IMG/VR virus record: IMGVR_UViG_3300043446_000617
Location: 1-64,000 of that record
DNA length: 64,000 nucleotides
Direction: 5' to 3' (one strand)
DNA from: a virus
The position numbers were made by a program, and so were the translations under genes. The notes beneath the pieces are model-generated. The model saw only the letters and a program-made list of their open reading frames with translations. It searched no databases and was not told where the DNA came from. Positions 1 through 6,793 of the stretch are shown one piece after another; within the stretch, counting starts at the first letter, position 1, and every line of letters begins with the position of its first letter.

Positions 1-134
1 ATCCATGCAGACAACCAATAGTCCTGACCATTGACTGTGATGTTTCCTTTGTAATCAGGATGGTTTCCTGTTTCTTTCTTGTCGTTTTTAAACAACACGC
101 CTGAGTTATCTCTTACCTGTCGATTATTTTCCAT
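1..134 (-). CDS. SSB-like small protein, partial (window edge)
   Basis: This is the N-terminal 44 codons of a leftward gene cut by the window edge; it starts at the ATG at 134-132. The visible part closely matches the complete 79-residue homologue at 34089-34328 (shared [20 protein letters not shown] and QDYWLSAW). That homologue ends in an acidic DDSDVPF tail like those of single-stranded DNA-binding proteins. It lies downstream of an annealing-protein gene, which suggests a role in recombination. Its first 11 bases overlap the end of an HNH endonuclease gene that is absent from the other copy. The function is inferred from the tail and the neighbours. Confidence 0.75.
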   Translation of the reverse strand, partial: MENNRQVRDNSGVLFKNDKKETGNHPDYKGNITVNGQDYWLSAW

Positions 135-624
135 TTAACACTCCTTTGTATGAAGAAAATTCTTTGTGATACAGATTACACGCTTCTACTGCGACTAAAT
201 CTGCTAAATCACGATCTTTAAAATATCCAATGTGCTTATCTTTTCCGTTTACTGTTAATCGCACCCTCCATCTTTGTTCACGCCTTGCCCATCCAACATT
301 TTTAATACCACTGGTATTGTCATGTCTTATCTTTTGGTTCTTAAGATTTTCAGAATGAGTTGAAGCTCTTAAGTTTTCAATTCTGTTATTTATCTTATTT
401 CCATCTATATGGTCAACTTCTATTGGTAGATAGCCATGATGAAACATAAAAATAAGTCTATGTGCCATATATTCTCTGCCCATAAAACCTATTGCTTTAT
501 ATCCGTGGTTTGTTCTTCCAGCTATCTGCCCAACTGAAATTCGTCTGCCAGTTGGTTGCTTCCAAAATAAATTTCCATCTTCATAAGAGAAAGTTTCATG
601 TAACAACTTTTGACAGAGTTCCAT
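124..624 (-). CDS. HNH homing endonuclease with AP2-type DNA-binding domain
   Basis: The protein has 166 residues. An HNH_3-type nuclease core lies around residues 50-95 ([12 protein letters not shown], then [17 protein letters not shown]). It is followed by an AP2-like DNA-binding region (about 105-160: [25 protein letters not shown]). This is the classic layout of free-standing phage homing endonucleases. The gene sits between the annealing protein and the SSB-like gene, and its stop overlaps the next start by 11 bases. The right copy has no gene here (34328 is followed at once by 34330), so it looks like a recent insertion. The target site is unknown. Confidence 0.9.
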   Translation of the reverse strand: MELCQKLLHETFSYEDGNLFWKQPTGRRISVGQIAGRTNHGYKAIGFMGREYMAHRLIFMFHHGYLPIEVDHIDGNKINNRIENLRASTHSENLKNQKIRHDNTSGIKNVGWARREQRWRVRLTVNGKDKHIGYFKDRDLADLVAVEACNLYHKEFSSYKGVLNGK

Positions 625-625
625 A

Positions 626-1240
626 TTAGATTTCCTTCGCTTTCTTTAACGCTGTACGCACTTTACTTGGAAGCAGAGTCCACAGAGCTACCTTTTGCTC
701 AGAGTCTAGATTCTCTTCTTCCAACTTAACCCAAGCCTCCTTGGGATCACCTTGCTCACACATGGCAATCAGTTCAACTGCCATCTCTTGCAAGTACTGT
801 AATTCCTCTGCAGGAATGTTATCTTGAGCGCCTTGTGTTGGTGTAATCACAGGTGCTTGCTCTTTGATTGGAGGTGAGGAATCAAGGGCATCATGCTCTA
901 CGATTTCCATTGCCGACACCCAAAGATAGCGCCTGGTATATGTCTCCACCGCACCGAGATTCTGGATTGGATGGCAGCCTTTTAGATTGGCATCTGCCAT
1001 AGGGCTTGTCAACTTGATCTCAGAATTATCGTCTGTGTCTGTGATTGTCAGGGTTGCCAGTTCTTTATCGAACGATACAACACCGCAAAGACCGACCTTT
1101 GAGAAGATTTGATTGATTGTTGGCAAGAAATCACCAAGTTCAAAGTACTGGTAGCCAGCAAACTTGTTATGGCCTGATTTCTTGAGTGGAGCAGCCTGAA
1201 GTGCAATTCGTGCTTCCATTAACTTTTTATGTACGCCCAT
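626..1240 (-). CDS. erf: Erf-family single-strand annealing protein
   Basis: The protein has 204 residues. Residues 1-120 fit the ERF family of phage single-strand annealing recombinases: an N-terminal KLMEARIALQ, a mid-domain YQYFELGDFLPTI, and the GAVETYTRRYLWVSAMEIVE block ending near HDALD. Such proteins anneal complementary single strands in phage recombination and in concatemer or circle formation. Residues 131-204 (from [13 protein letters not shown] to the end) form a separate module shared almost unchanged with the right-copy protein at 34330-34938, whose N-terminal core is unrelated. It lies in an operon with the SSB-like protein and two small genes upstream. The family call is firm; the role of the C-terminal module is unknown. 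Confidence 0.88.
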   Translation of the reverse strand: MGVHKKLMEARIALQAAPLKKSGHNKFAGYQYFELGDFLPTINQIFSKVGLCGVVSFDKELATLTITDTDDNSEIKLTSPMADANLKGCHPIQNLGAVETYTRRYLWVSAMEIVEHDALDSSPPIKEQAPVITPTQGAQDNIPAEELQYLQEMAVELIAMCEQGDPKEAWVKLEEENLDSEQKVALWTLLPSKVRTALKKAKEI

Positions 1241-1249
1241 GATTTTTCC

Positions 1250-1432
1250 TTAAGTATTTTGATCGAACTCGTCATTAATGATTGATTTTTGTTGGTCAAG
1301 GTCTAAATCCTTGAACTCAATGAAGTCTGCTTCTTGGCAACAGACTATTTTATTACCCTTGATTGTCAAACAATAGGGACAGTATTTGATGTCTGAGAAC
1401 TCTTCTACAAAGAATTGAAATAGCGTTTTCAT
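1250..1432 (-). CDS. Small cysteine-containing early protein
   Basis: 60 residues, with CPYC near residue 18 and a CC pair near 31, a pattern that could bind zinc. The C-terminal half is acidic (EFKDLDLDQQK). It is conserved in the right copy (34940-35125) with a similar tail, so it is a real gene. It overlaps the upstream gene by one base and precedes the annealing protein by 9 bases, so it is probably translated from the same leftward message. I do not recognise the family. Confidence 0.75.
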   Translation of the reverse strand: MKTLFQFFVEEFSDIKYCPYCLTIKGNKIVCCQEADFIEFKDLDLDQQKSIINDEFDQNT

Positions 1433-1632
1433 TAGTGCAACCTATCAAAAGCCATTTCCCATAGAACATCGCTTGCCAGATCGGTGAGGCTATTCAACTC
1501 ATCTTCTGTTAGTTCTGTCCCATCTTCGTAGCATCCATAAGAGAAGTAGGCATCCGCAAAATCTGGATAATCTCTTGGGTCTACTCCATCTACTTCTAGG
1601 TCTACTACATTTTTTCCATTAAGTATTGGCAT
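1432..1632 (-). CDS. Small acidic early protein, first gene of leftward operon
   Basis: 66 residues from the ATG at 1632-1630, chosen because AGGAG lies a few bases upstream and the right-copy homologue (35125-35325) starts the same way (MPILNGK). The two differ at 10 of 66 positions. It is rich in Asp and Glu (VDGVDPRDYPDFADAYF) and ends LWEMAFDRLH. It is the promoter-proximal gene of the leftward recombination operon, facing the divergent control region. Function unknown; acidic early proteins are sometimes DNA mimics or anti-host factors, but nothing specific supports that here. Confidence 0.78.
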   Translation of the reverse strand: MPILNGKNVVDLEVDGVDPRDYPDFADAYFSYGCYEDGTELTEDELNSLTDLASDVLWEMAFDRLH

Positions 1633-1812
1633 ATTCACTCCTATCAATTGTTTATCAAAGTTGTCCGTTTTTGCAATTCGTCCCTAGCACCTTATGACCT
1701 GCATAAGAATTGGCCGTAAGTTTCGATGGCATTGCAACTGTTTAGCATGATGGACTTCACGCTTTCGGATGGCCAATGCCTGTAATGTGCCACACCTTTT
1801 TAGTCTTTTTAA

Positions 1813-1827
1813 TAGGGATAAACCCTA
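1813..1827. promoter_or_regulatory. Palindromic operator-like site TAGGGATAAACCCTA
   Basis: Inverted repeat TAGGG-N5-CCCTA. Equivalent sites lie at 5402, 9049, 9498, 35503, 39128, 42517, 43288 and 43743, all outside genes. Here it sits just upstream of a rightward promoter and overlaps a possible leftward -10 (TATTAA, complement of 1809-1814). A regulator-binding role is inferred from position and recurrence. Confidence 0.55.
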
Positions 1828-1828
1828 A

Positions 1829-1856
1829 TTGACTTGCAAAAAAACAACACTACTAT
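1829..1856 (+). promoter_or_regulatory. Sigma-70-like early promoter, possibly giving a leaderless mRNA
   Basis: TTGACT (1829-1834), 16-base spacer, TACTAT (1851-1856). The next start codon is the ATG at 1864, only 7 bases after the -10, where transcription would begin. The right copy keeps the same geometry: TTACAA, 16 bases, TAGGCT, and an ATG 6 bases later. Confidence 0.55.
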
Positions 1857-1863
1857 TCCGAGC

Positions 1864-2043
1864 ATGAACTACGAAAACCTTGAAAAACAATGTGCGGAAA
1901 CCCTACAGGGCTACGCCAACCGCATGGCTAGTGTCTATGTTGACGAGCCAGAGGACTTTACCGCTGCGGTAACTGCTCTGATCTCCAGAACACTAGAACT
2001 TCACCTTAACAGACCCATTAACTTGGAGAATCTATACAAATGA
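1864..2043 (+). CDS. Small early protein, first gene of rightward operon
   Basis: 59 residues. The ATG at 1864 matches the start of the right-copy homologue (35554-35739); an upstream in-frame TTG at 1834 would lie inside the promoter. The conserved core is CAETLQGYANRM, VYVDEP and ALISRTLELHL, and it looks helical. There is no Shine-Dalgarno upstream, and the -10 lies 7 bases before the start, which points to a leaderless message. Function unknown; its position suggests an early regulator or host-takeover protein. Confidence 0.75.
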   Translation: MNYENLEKQCAETLQGYANRMASVYVDEPEDFTAAVTALISRTLELHLNRPINLENLYK

Positions 2044-2381
2044 CACAAGCCGCCATCATTGATGCACTACAAAACGGCCCTTTAACCTCTCACGAACTGG
2101 CAGAGATCACAGGAATGAGCCAGGCAACAGTTATCTCAACCACCAAGAAACTACGCAATCAGGGTAAATTGACTGCCAAACTGGTGAAATCTGGGAAATT
2201 CTGGATTAACCAATACACCTTGGAAGAGGATGTACCAAAGCCTAGTCAGACTGTTTTTTGTGGAATCCAGACTCAGGGTATTTTTACCCCTGCTGAGTAC
2301 CGAGCCATGAAAGCTCAACTGAACAAGTTGTACAAAAGACACGATTTTTCAAAAGACATCACAAATCATCAAAATATTTGA
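2040..2381 (+). CDS. Winged-helix DNA-binding protein (MarR-like fold)
   Basis: 113 residues. The start ATG overlaps the previous stop (ATGA). Residues 5-60 read as a winged helix-turn-helix: DALQNGPLTSHELAEITGMS, ATVISTTKKLRNQGKL, then the wing (KSGKFWINQYTLEE). The C-terminal half contains FTPAEYRAMKAQLNKLYKR. A DNA-binding early regulator is the simplest reading. The right copy has no counterpart; a structured RNA lies at the equivalent place. Confidence 0.7.
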   Translation: MTQAAIIDALQNGPLTSHELAEITGMSQATVISTTKKLRNQGKLTAKLVKSGKFWINQYTLEEDVPKPSQTVFCGIQTQGIFTPAEYRAMKAQLNKLYKRHDFSKDITNHQNI

Positions 2382-2415
2382 TACACTAATTTGAAACACG
2401 GCTAGGTCTGAAGTC

Positions 2416-2514
2416 ATGAGCAGACCGAAAAGAGTTACTCCCTCTCCTGCCGCAGTTTCTTTAAGGGAGCGAAAAGGTGAGGAAAATGCACTTCTACAAG
2501 TTTCACATTGGTGA
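2416..2514 (+). CDS. Possible 32-residue ORF overlapping the replication gene start
   Basis: The ATG at 2416 opens a 32-codon frame (MSRPKRVTPSPAAVSLRERK, then GEENALLQVSHW) that ends 29 bases inside the downstream gene. It is basic and low in complexity. Its end overlapping the next start would allow translational coupling. No clear ribosome-binding site is visible and no counterpart exists in the right copy. Confidence 0.35.
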   Translation: MSRPKRVTPSPAAVSLRERKGEENALLQVSHW

Positions 2515-3331
2515 CTACATGAGTCACACACGCCATCTTTCGCACTACGAAGACTTGGCGTACAGGCGTTTGCTTGACTTTTATTATCTCCATGAACAAC
2601 CGATTAAGCATCGAGATGCTGCCCGACACATCGGAATGAGAGATCATGAAGAGGATGTTTTAACAGTCCTCAATGAGTTCTTTTTGTCCACAGAAAATGG
2701 CTTTGTGAACGCTTATGCCGACAAACAGATAGCTGATTTTCACAAACATCAGGCAGTTTCTGCATTTGGTGCGTTTATCAGGGACAACCCATCTTTGAAG
2801 GATAAAGTTAAAAAAGAAGACTTTATATCTCATTATTTGGCTAAATCCATTGATGTTTACATAGGTACATTAAGGGTTAATGATGTACCCATTGTGGACA
2901 CATCATCGATACACGATGCACCATTAACCAATAACCATAAACCATTAACCAATAACCAAATAAAAGAGAAAGCAACTAGCGTTGCCTTTGTTTTGCCAGA
3001 TTGGGTTCCTAAAGAAACTTGGGAGCAATTTTTGGAAATGAGAAAGCGCATCAAGAAGCCGCCAACTGACTACGCCATAAAACTTCTGATTGACAAGCTA
3101 AGTCGTTTTAGAAGCAATGGTCAGGACATTAAGTTGGTTTTGGAGAAATCAATCACTTCTGGTTGGCAAGATGTTTTTGAGATCAAAGGAAATCCTGCCG
3201 ACAACATCAGGACTACAGTTCCACCTTCAAACGAACCAGACCCTGCGCTAACCAAGATTATTGAAGATGCCAAAAAAGCAACGCCAATGCCAGACCACAT
3301 CAGAGCTAGATTAGCGGAGTTACGAAAATGA
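2486..3331 (+). CDS. DUF1376-type phage replication protein with conserved C-terminal tail
   Basis: 281 residues from the ATG at 2486; a GTG at 2477 is also possible. The N-terminus fits DUF1376/YdaU proteins found in phage replication modules (MHFYKFHIGDYMSHTRHLSH, EDLAYRRLLDFYYL). The middle is a linker with PLTNNHKPLTNN, then a helical region (WEQFLEMRKRIKKPPTDYAI). The last 30 residues (DPALTKIIEDAKKATPMPDH, IRARLAELRK) recur in the otherwise unrelated right-copy protein at 36103-36549, possibly a docking tail. Probable role: replication initiation or helicase loading. Confidence 0.75.
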   Translation: MHFYKFHIGDYMSHTRHLSHYEDLAYRRLLDFYYLHEQPIKHRDAARHIGMRDHEEDVLTVLNEFFLSTENGFVNAYADKQIADFHKHQAVSAFGAFIRDNPSLKDKVKKEDFISHYLAKSIDVYIGTLRVNDVPIVDTSSIHDAPLTNNHKPLTNNQIKEKATSVAFVLPDWVPKETWEQFLEMRKRIKKPPTDYAIKLLIDKLSRFRSNGQDIKLVLEKSITSGWQDVFEIKGNPADNIRTTVPPSNEPDPALTKIIEDAKKATPMPDHIRARLAELRK

Positions 3332-3813
3332 ACTTCTTAAAAAGGATTGTTATTGATGACAAAGGATGCTGGCTTTATCAAGGATACCGAATGAAAAGCA
3401 AAGCAGGACATAAATACGGATGGGTTTGGTTTAATAAAACAAATATGGGCGCACATAGAGCATCTTGGATTGTTCATTATGGTGATATACCAGATAAATT
3501 ATTTGTTTGTCATAAATGTGATGTGCCTAATTGTATAAATCCAGACCATTTGTTTTTAGGAACAGCAAAAGATAATGTTCAAGACATGATTAGTAAAAGT
3601 CGTAATGCACCATCAGCATTTATAGGTAGAAATGGCGAAAAACATTCACAAGCAAAATTAAATATAAAACAAGTTATTGAAATTAAAGAAATGCTCAACA
3701 AAAAAGTAAGTTTTTCAAAAATAGCAAATTTATTTAATGTTTCTAAGTCAACAATAGGATCAATTAAATGTGGGAAAAATTGGTCTAGTGTTAAAGAAAA
3801 TGAGATTGTATGA
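3328..3813 (+). CDS. HNH homing endonuclease with C-terminal helix-turn-helix
   Basis: 161 residues. Start ATG overlaps the previous stop. The core matches HNH_3: GAHRASWIVHYGDIPDKLFV, then CHKCDVPNCINPDHLFLGT. The C-terminus carries an HTH segment typical of these enzymes (FSKIANLFNVSKSTIGSIK). It is more A+T-rich than its neighbours and is missing from the right copy, where the same flanking genes abut directly (36549/36546). That is the signature of an inserted selfish endonuclease that preserves the ATGA couplings on both sides. Confidence 0.9.
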   Translation: MNFLKRIVIDDKGCWLYQGYRMKSKAGHKYGWVWFNKTNMGAHRASWIVHYGDIPDKLFVCHKCDVPNCINPDHLFLGTAKDNVQDMISKSRNAPSAFIGRNGEKHSQAKLNIKQVIEIKEMLNKKVSFSKIANLFNVSKSTIGSIKCGKNWSSVKENEIV

Positions 3814-3917
3814 ATTATTTTGAAGCCATGATCCTGTTGGACAAAGTAAAGGATGGAAAGAATGTTCCGCTTTACCTGATAAACAAAGCATTGGAGCTTA
3901 CTGGCGACTTAGAGTAA
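3810..3917 (+). CDS. Conserved 35-residue microprotein
   Basis: Short frame MNYFEAMILLDKVKDGKNVP, LYLINKALELTGDLE. The right copy encodes nearly the same peptide (36546-36653), again starting in an ATGA overlap with the gene before it. Differences cluster at the N-terminus while the rest is constant, which supports real coding. Function unknown. Confidence 0.7.
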   Translation: MNYFEAMILLDKVKDGKNVPLYLINKALELTGDLE

Positions 3918-3923
3918 ACACCT

Positions 3924-4136
3924 ATGGCGTATTCACGCAAAACAATATCCAATGAAGGAGACAGGGTTGTTCTGGAGAAAGCCGAAGCAAGGGAAATATT
4001 CCGTTCTTGGCAGACAACCAGAGATAACGACTTTGTTCGTTCCAGACTTGAAAGGTGTGAACGAATCTATGGGACTGGTGCTAGAGATAGAGTCCGAAAT
4101 TACATGAGTTTAATGAAAAATGGAACAATTGAATGA
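3924..4136 (+). CDS. Conserved small basic phage protein
   Basis: 70 residues. The central stretch EKAEAREIFRSWQTTRDNDF and the ERCERIYGTGARDRVR block are shared with the right copy (36660-36872); 10 of 70 positions differ. The charged helical composition suggests a nucleic-acid or protein-binding role. Its TGA overlaps the ATG at 4133, and the methyltransferase frame starts just before. I cannot name the family with confidence. Confidence 0.75.
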   Translation: MAYSRKTISNEGDRVVLEKAEAREIFRSWQTTRDNDFVRSRLERCERIYGTGARDRVRNYMSLMKNGTIE

Positions 4137-4977
4137 CCTGGTTAATCAGCAAAGCCTTAATGAACTCGCTCTCTTCGCAGGCGCAGGCGGTGGAATCCTT
4201 GGGGGACACTTGCTTGGATGGAGAACAGTCTGTGCCGTCGAATGGGAACCCTATCCCGCAAGCGTATTGTGCGCCAGACAAAATGACGGCCTTCTCCCGC
4301 CTTTCCCGATTTGGGATGATGTACAAACCTTTGACGGAAGACCTTGGAGAGGCATTGTTGATGTCGTATCGGGCGGGTTTCCATGCCAAGACATCTCAGC
4401 CGCAGGAAAAGGGGCAGGAATCGATGGAGAGCGGTCTGGAATGTGGGGAGAAATGGCGAGGATCATTCGTGAAGTACGACCCAGATACGTCTTCGTGGAA
4501 AACTCACCAATGCTCACTTCTAGGGGGCTTGGACGAGTTCTCGGGGACTTGGCCTCAATGGGGTTTAATGCGAGATGGGGAGTGTTGGGAGCAGCTGACG
4601 TTGGAGCGCCACATCAGAGGGATAGGATTTGGATTGTCGCCAAATGGCCTGGACACCTTCCACACGCCCAACACGACAGGATTGGACGGTGGGAGCAACA
4701 GCAGGAAAGCCTTAAAAAAGAGGCAAGAAAAATGGCCCACGCCCGTATGTCAAGACTCTCGCCATGCAATCAGCCGACACCTAGACCCGAACAACACGTA
4801 CTGGAAGAGCAATCTTGGGGAAGTTGTAATGAGTTTAGAGCCAACCCCGAATGGCCGTCTGAACCCAACGTGGGTCGAGTGGTTGATGGGATGGCCTCAA
4901 GAGTGGACAGACTTAAAGCCATTGGTAATGGACAAGTCCCATTGTGTGCAGCTACCGCATGGAGAATCTTGAAATGA
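4120..4977 (+). CDS. C5-cytosine DNA methyltransferase
   Basis: 285 residues from ATG 4120; the start homologous to the right copy is TTG 4129. Motif I is LALFAGAGGGILGGHLLGW; motif IV holds the catalytic Cys (GGFPCQDISAAGKG); motif VI is VFVENSPML; motif VIII is HQRDRIWIV; and motif X is RLKAIGNGQVPLCAATAW. Together they make a complete Dcm-type enzyme that transfers a methyl group from SAM to C5 of cytosine. Phages use this to escape host restriction. The target-recognition region (about 175-245) is short. A second frame (4133-4972) overlaps nearly the whole gene. RusA follows in an ATGA overlap. Confidence 0.9.
   Translation: MEQLNDLVNQQSLNELALFAGAGGGILGGHLLGWRTVCAVEWEPYPASVLCARQNDGLLPPFPIWDDVQTFDGRPWRGIVDVVSGGFPCQDISAAGKGAGIDGERSGMWGEMARIIREVRPRYVFVENSPMLTSRGLGRVLGDLASMGFNARWGVLGAADVGAPHQRDRIWIVAKWPGHLPHAQHDRIGRWEQQQESLKKEARKMAHARMSRLSPCNQPTPRPEQHVLEEQSWGSCNEFRANPEWPSEPNVGRVVDGMASRVDRLKAIGNGQVPLCAATAWRILK
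4133..4972 (+). CDS. Alternative-frame protein overlapping the methyltransferase
   Basis: 279 residues, +1 frame relative to the methyltransferase. The ATG at 4133 sits in an ATGA overlap with the stop of the preceding gene, the usual coupling in this operon. The product looks protein-like: AGFHAKTSQPQEK, SFVKYDPDTSSWKTHQCSLL, TWPQWGLMRDGECWEQ, then LNPTWVEWLMGWPQEWTDLK. These segments resemble an uncharacterised phage protein family with WPTP and WLMGWP motifs that I recall only from memory. The right copy keeps the same frame open (36869-37861) despite a net 153-base difference. Function unknown; it may be a restriction- or methylation-related partner. Confidence 0.55.
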   Translation: MTWLISKALMNSLSSQAQAVESLGDTCLDGEQSVPSNGNPIPQAYCAPDKMTAFSRLSRFGMMYKPLTEDLGEALLMSYRAGFHAKTSQPQEKGQESMESGLECGEKWRGSFVKYDPDTSSWKTHQCSLLGGLDEFSGTWPQWGLMRDGECWEQLTLERHIRGIGFGLSPNGLDTFHTPNTTGLDGGSNSRKALKKRQEKWPTPVCQDSRHAISRHLDPNNTYWKSNLGEVVMSLEPTPNGRLNPTWVEWLMGWPQEWTDLKPLVMDKSHCVQLPHGES

Positions 4978-5402
4978 CAATGATGATAACTTTTAAAGTA
5001 GATGGCGACCCTGTTGGCAAACAAAGAGCAAGGTATGCCAAACGTGGAAACTTTGTCCAAACTTACACCCCTGACAAAACCCGCAACTATGAGTCTTCAA
5101 TCAAAGAAGCGGCTATTGAAGCAATGGGAAGCTCGGAATGTTTAGAAACCCCTGTAAACCTGTATTTGTACATCAGAGCACCAATCCCTAAGTCATTGCC
5201 TAAAAAGCGCCTAGAAGCCTGTTTAAACGGCTCTGAGAAGCCAATTAAGAAGCCTGATGCATCTAATGTGCTGAAAAGCGTAGAAGATGCCATGAATGGA
5301 GTGGTTTACAAGGATGATTCTCAAATTGTGAATATCCACGTTACGAAGGTTTACAGCTCCCAATCTGGGATCGATGTGTGCGTCAAAGAATGTCTGGACT
5401 AA
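4974..5402 (+). CDS. rusA: RusA-type Holliday junction resolvase
   Basis: 142 residues from the ATG at 4974, which overlaps the methyltransferase stop. N-terminal FKVDGDPVGKQRARYAKRG and the acidic catalytic part (KKPDASNVLKSVEDAMNG, VVYKDDSQIV) fit RusA, which cuts four-way junctions and debranches phage DNA before packaging. Length matches the family. The homologue is at 37863-38291. An in-frame ATG at 4944 would lie inside the methyltransferase gene and is less likely. Confidence 0.88.
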   Translation: MTMMITFKVDGDPVGKQRARYAKRGNFVQTYTPDKTRNYESSIKEAAIEAMGSSECLETPVNLYLYIRAPIPKSLPKKRLEACLNGSEKPIKKPDASNVLKSVEDAMNGVVYKDDSQIVNIHVTKVYSSQSGIDVCVKECLD

Positions 5403-5418
5403 GGGTTTGTCCTAGTAC
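5402..5418 (+). promoter_or_regulatory. Palindrome plus possible -10, internal early promoter
   Basis: AGGGTTTGTCCTAGTAC lies directly after the rusA stop. It is the reverse-strand form of the recurrent palindrome, running into a TAGTAC -10 candidate. The right copy has the cleaner version (TTGTGG, 17 bases, TAATAG at 39118-39146). It would drive the genes from 5468 onward; the 65-base gap to that gene is otherwise A-rich. Confidence 0.4.
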
Positions 5419-5467
5419 AAAAAGAAAAAAACAAGAGTAAATTAACAGTTTTTAACAGGAGTGAATC

Positions 5468-5701
5468 ATGAATACATGGGAATTTGACACAACAACAGGT
5501 GCAGGCAGCGAGATTGTTACTGTCGTTTATGAGTATGAAAACGATGGAGAAACAACCTATAACGAGTCAATCAAGGAAATTTGGTTCAATGGTCGTGATG
5601 TCATCGGGTTACTGTCTGATGAGCAGTTCAAAGAGCTAGACATGGAGGCGGCTATGCGATTTCAGCACCACAAACTGAACTACAAGATGGAGGACGTATG
5701 A
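5468..5701 (+). CDS. Conserved small acidic protein
   Basis: 77 residues, preceded by AACAGGAGTGAATC, a strong ribosome-binding site identical in the right copy (39196-39435). Conserved features are WEFDTTTG, VVYEYE, TYNESIKEIWFNGRDV and the C-terminal AAMRFQHHKLNYK. The alternating pattern suggests a beta-rich fold. Function unknown. It overlaps the next gene by 4 bases. Confidence 0.75.
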   Translation: MNTWEFDTTTGAGSEIVTVVYEYENDGETTYNESIKEIWFNGRDVIGLLSDEQFKELDMEAAMRFQHHKLNYKMEDV

Positions 5702-5994
5702 GCTTAGAGAGAACTATTGCAGAACAACAAAAACGCATTGATGACTTAATGGAGGGCAATAAAAAGCTTATTGAGAGGTCAGCAAGGGTGTTTAAACAGA
5801 ATGAAGAGCTTTTCGAGGCTTGGGCAAGGCTCTGGGATGCTGATTTGCCAACAGATAAGGATAAAGAAGAGGGTACAAGTCGATTCAAGCATTACCACCA
5901 TTTGAGACATGAAGTCCGTATGCAAATGATTGAAGCTGGCTATTGCGTGACTTGCTATAACTTTATTTGTGAGTGTGAAGATCAATATGACTAA
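5698..5994 (+). CDS. Coiled-coil protein with C-terminal cysteine cluster
   Basis: 98 residues, left copy only. Residues 1-50 form a likely coiled coil (SLERTIAEQQKRIDDLMEGN), and the C-terminus has CVTCYNFICECE, a possible metal site. It starts in an ATGA overlap. No family recognised. Confidence 0.65.
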   Translation: MSLERTIAEQQKRIDDLMEGNKKLIERSARVFKQNEELFEAWARLWDADLPTDKDKEEGTSRFKHYHHLRHEVRMQMIEAGYCVTCYNFICECEDQYD

Positions 5995-6163
5995 AGATGA
6001 AATACTCGATGCAATAGAGATGCACTTGGAAAACAAAAGACCTTGGAGAGGGCTAACCGAGCAAGAGCATATGCAACTAGCCGAGGATTGGGGTTGCCTA
6101 AGTGCTGATTGGGTTTTCTACGCTGGCGCAATAGAACGTAAGTTAAAAGAGAAAAATGCGTAA
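5987..6163 (+). CDS. Small hypothetical protein
   Basis: 58 residues from ATG 5987, overlapping the previous gene by 8 bases; a GTG at 5969 is an alternative. The sequence starts MTKDEILDAIEMHLENKRPW and is helical and Trp-rich (PWRGL, EDWGCLSADWVFYAG). Left copy only. Unknown function. Confidence 0.55.
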   Translation: MTKDEILDAIEMHLENKRPWRGLTEQEHMQLAEDWGCLSADWVFYAGAIERKLKEKNA

Positions 6164-6614
6164 ACAAGTTAAACGCAAGGTATGGGCGTTGCTCAATCCA
6201 TTGAAACACGCTATCGAGGGTGCTTGCATTACCGACAGAGACAAACTAGACAAACTCAGGGTAATGGAATACTCAGCCCTAGAAGCGATAACTAAAGGCA
6301 TGGGAACAATTCAGGATTGGAATACGTTAACCGAGGTCTTAAACCTAAGCGAAACGATGGCAAGGGCTGGAGTAGGGCCAGAAGTGCTACCAGTATGCGA
6401 AAAGGCTCAAAAAGCACTCTATGAGTCAGCACTTAGATTCAAGAAAACAGGAAAATTCGGTTTAACTGGAGAGGGTATTCAATCGGTGCGTGAGTTGATC
6501 CAATACGCTGACTTGCAACAATCAAGTATTTCTAGGTCTGAATTTGAAAGATATATTCAGAAAACTAGAGATTATCTAAAATCAAATAATAATAATGTGG
6601 TGGAGATAATATGA
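6156..6614 (+). CDS. Conserved phage protein of the late-early region
   Basis: 152 residues, mostly helical. Shared with 39432-39893: VWALLNPL, DKLDKLR, EYSALEAITKGMGTIQDWNT, LNLSETMAR, LTGEGIQSVRELIQYADLQQ and SSISRSEFE. It belongs to a phage family I recall from similar operons but cannot name. Its place before the Ref-like nuclease suggests a replication or recombination accessory. Confidence 0.75.
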   Translation: MRKQVKRKVWALLNPLKHAIEGACITDRDKLDKLRVMEYSALEAITKGMGTIQDWNTLTEVLNLSETMARAGVGPEVLPVCEKAQKALYESALRFKKTGKFGLTGEGIQSVRELIQYADLQQSSISRSEFERYIQKTRDYLKSNNNNVVEII

Positions 6615-6793
6615 ATAATGAAGATATTATTAAATTGGCAATAGAAAATACTATTCATGGCCTAAAGTTTGATGAAGAAGGTCTTATTCGCTTTGCAAAA
6701 CTGATAGCAGAGCATGAGCGTAACGAAATAATTGAAATTTTGGACGCTTCAACTGGTTATGTTCACATGGATGCCATAAGGGAAAGAACATGA
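6611..6793 (+). CDS. Small hypothetical protein
   Basis: 60 residues, left copy only, inserted between two conserved genes with ATGA overlaps on both sides. Acidic and helical (MNNEDIIKLAIENTIHGLKF, AKLIAEHERNEIIEIL). No family recognised. Confidence 0.6.
   Translation: MNNEDIIKLAIENTIHGLKFDEEGLIRFAKLIAEHERNEIIEILDASTGYVHMDAIRERT

Larger units (their letters stand above)
1633..1863. promoter_or_regulatory. Divergent early control region
   Basis: These 231 bases separate the leftward recombination operon from the rightward early operon. Two blocks are shared with the right copy (35326-35553): one around AAGTTTCGATGGCATTGCAA with a following TTTAG (1716-1746), and one from TGTAATGTGCCACACCTTTT through the palindrome (1781-1827). 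The intervening bases differ. Such islands of conservation in a noncoding spacer suggest protein-binding sites or an origin. Confidence 0.6.

Noticed and set aside
4251-4517. Minus-strand ORFs across the methyltransferase gene
   Set aside because: The region is open in several frames, but the minus frames show no start signals and are not in operon order; the +1 frame alone has coupling and repeats.
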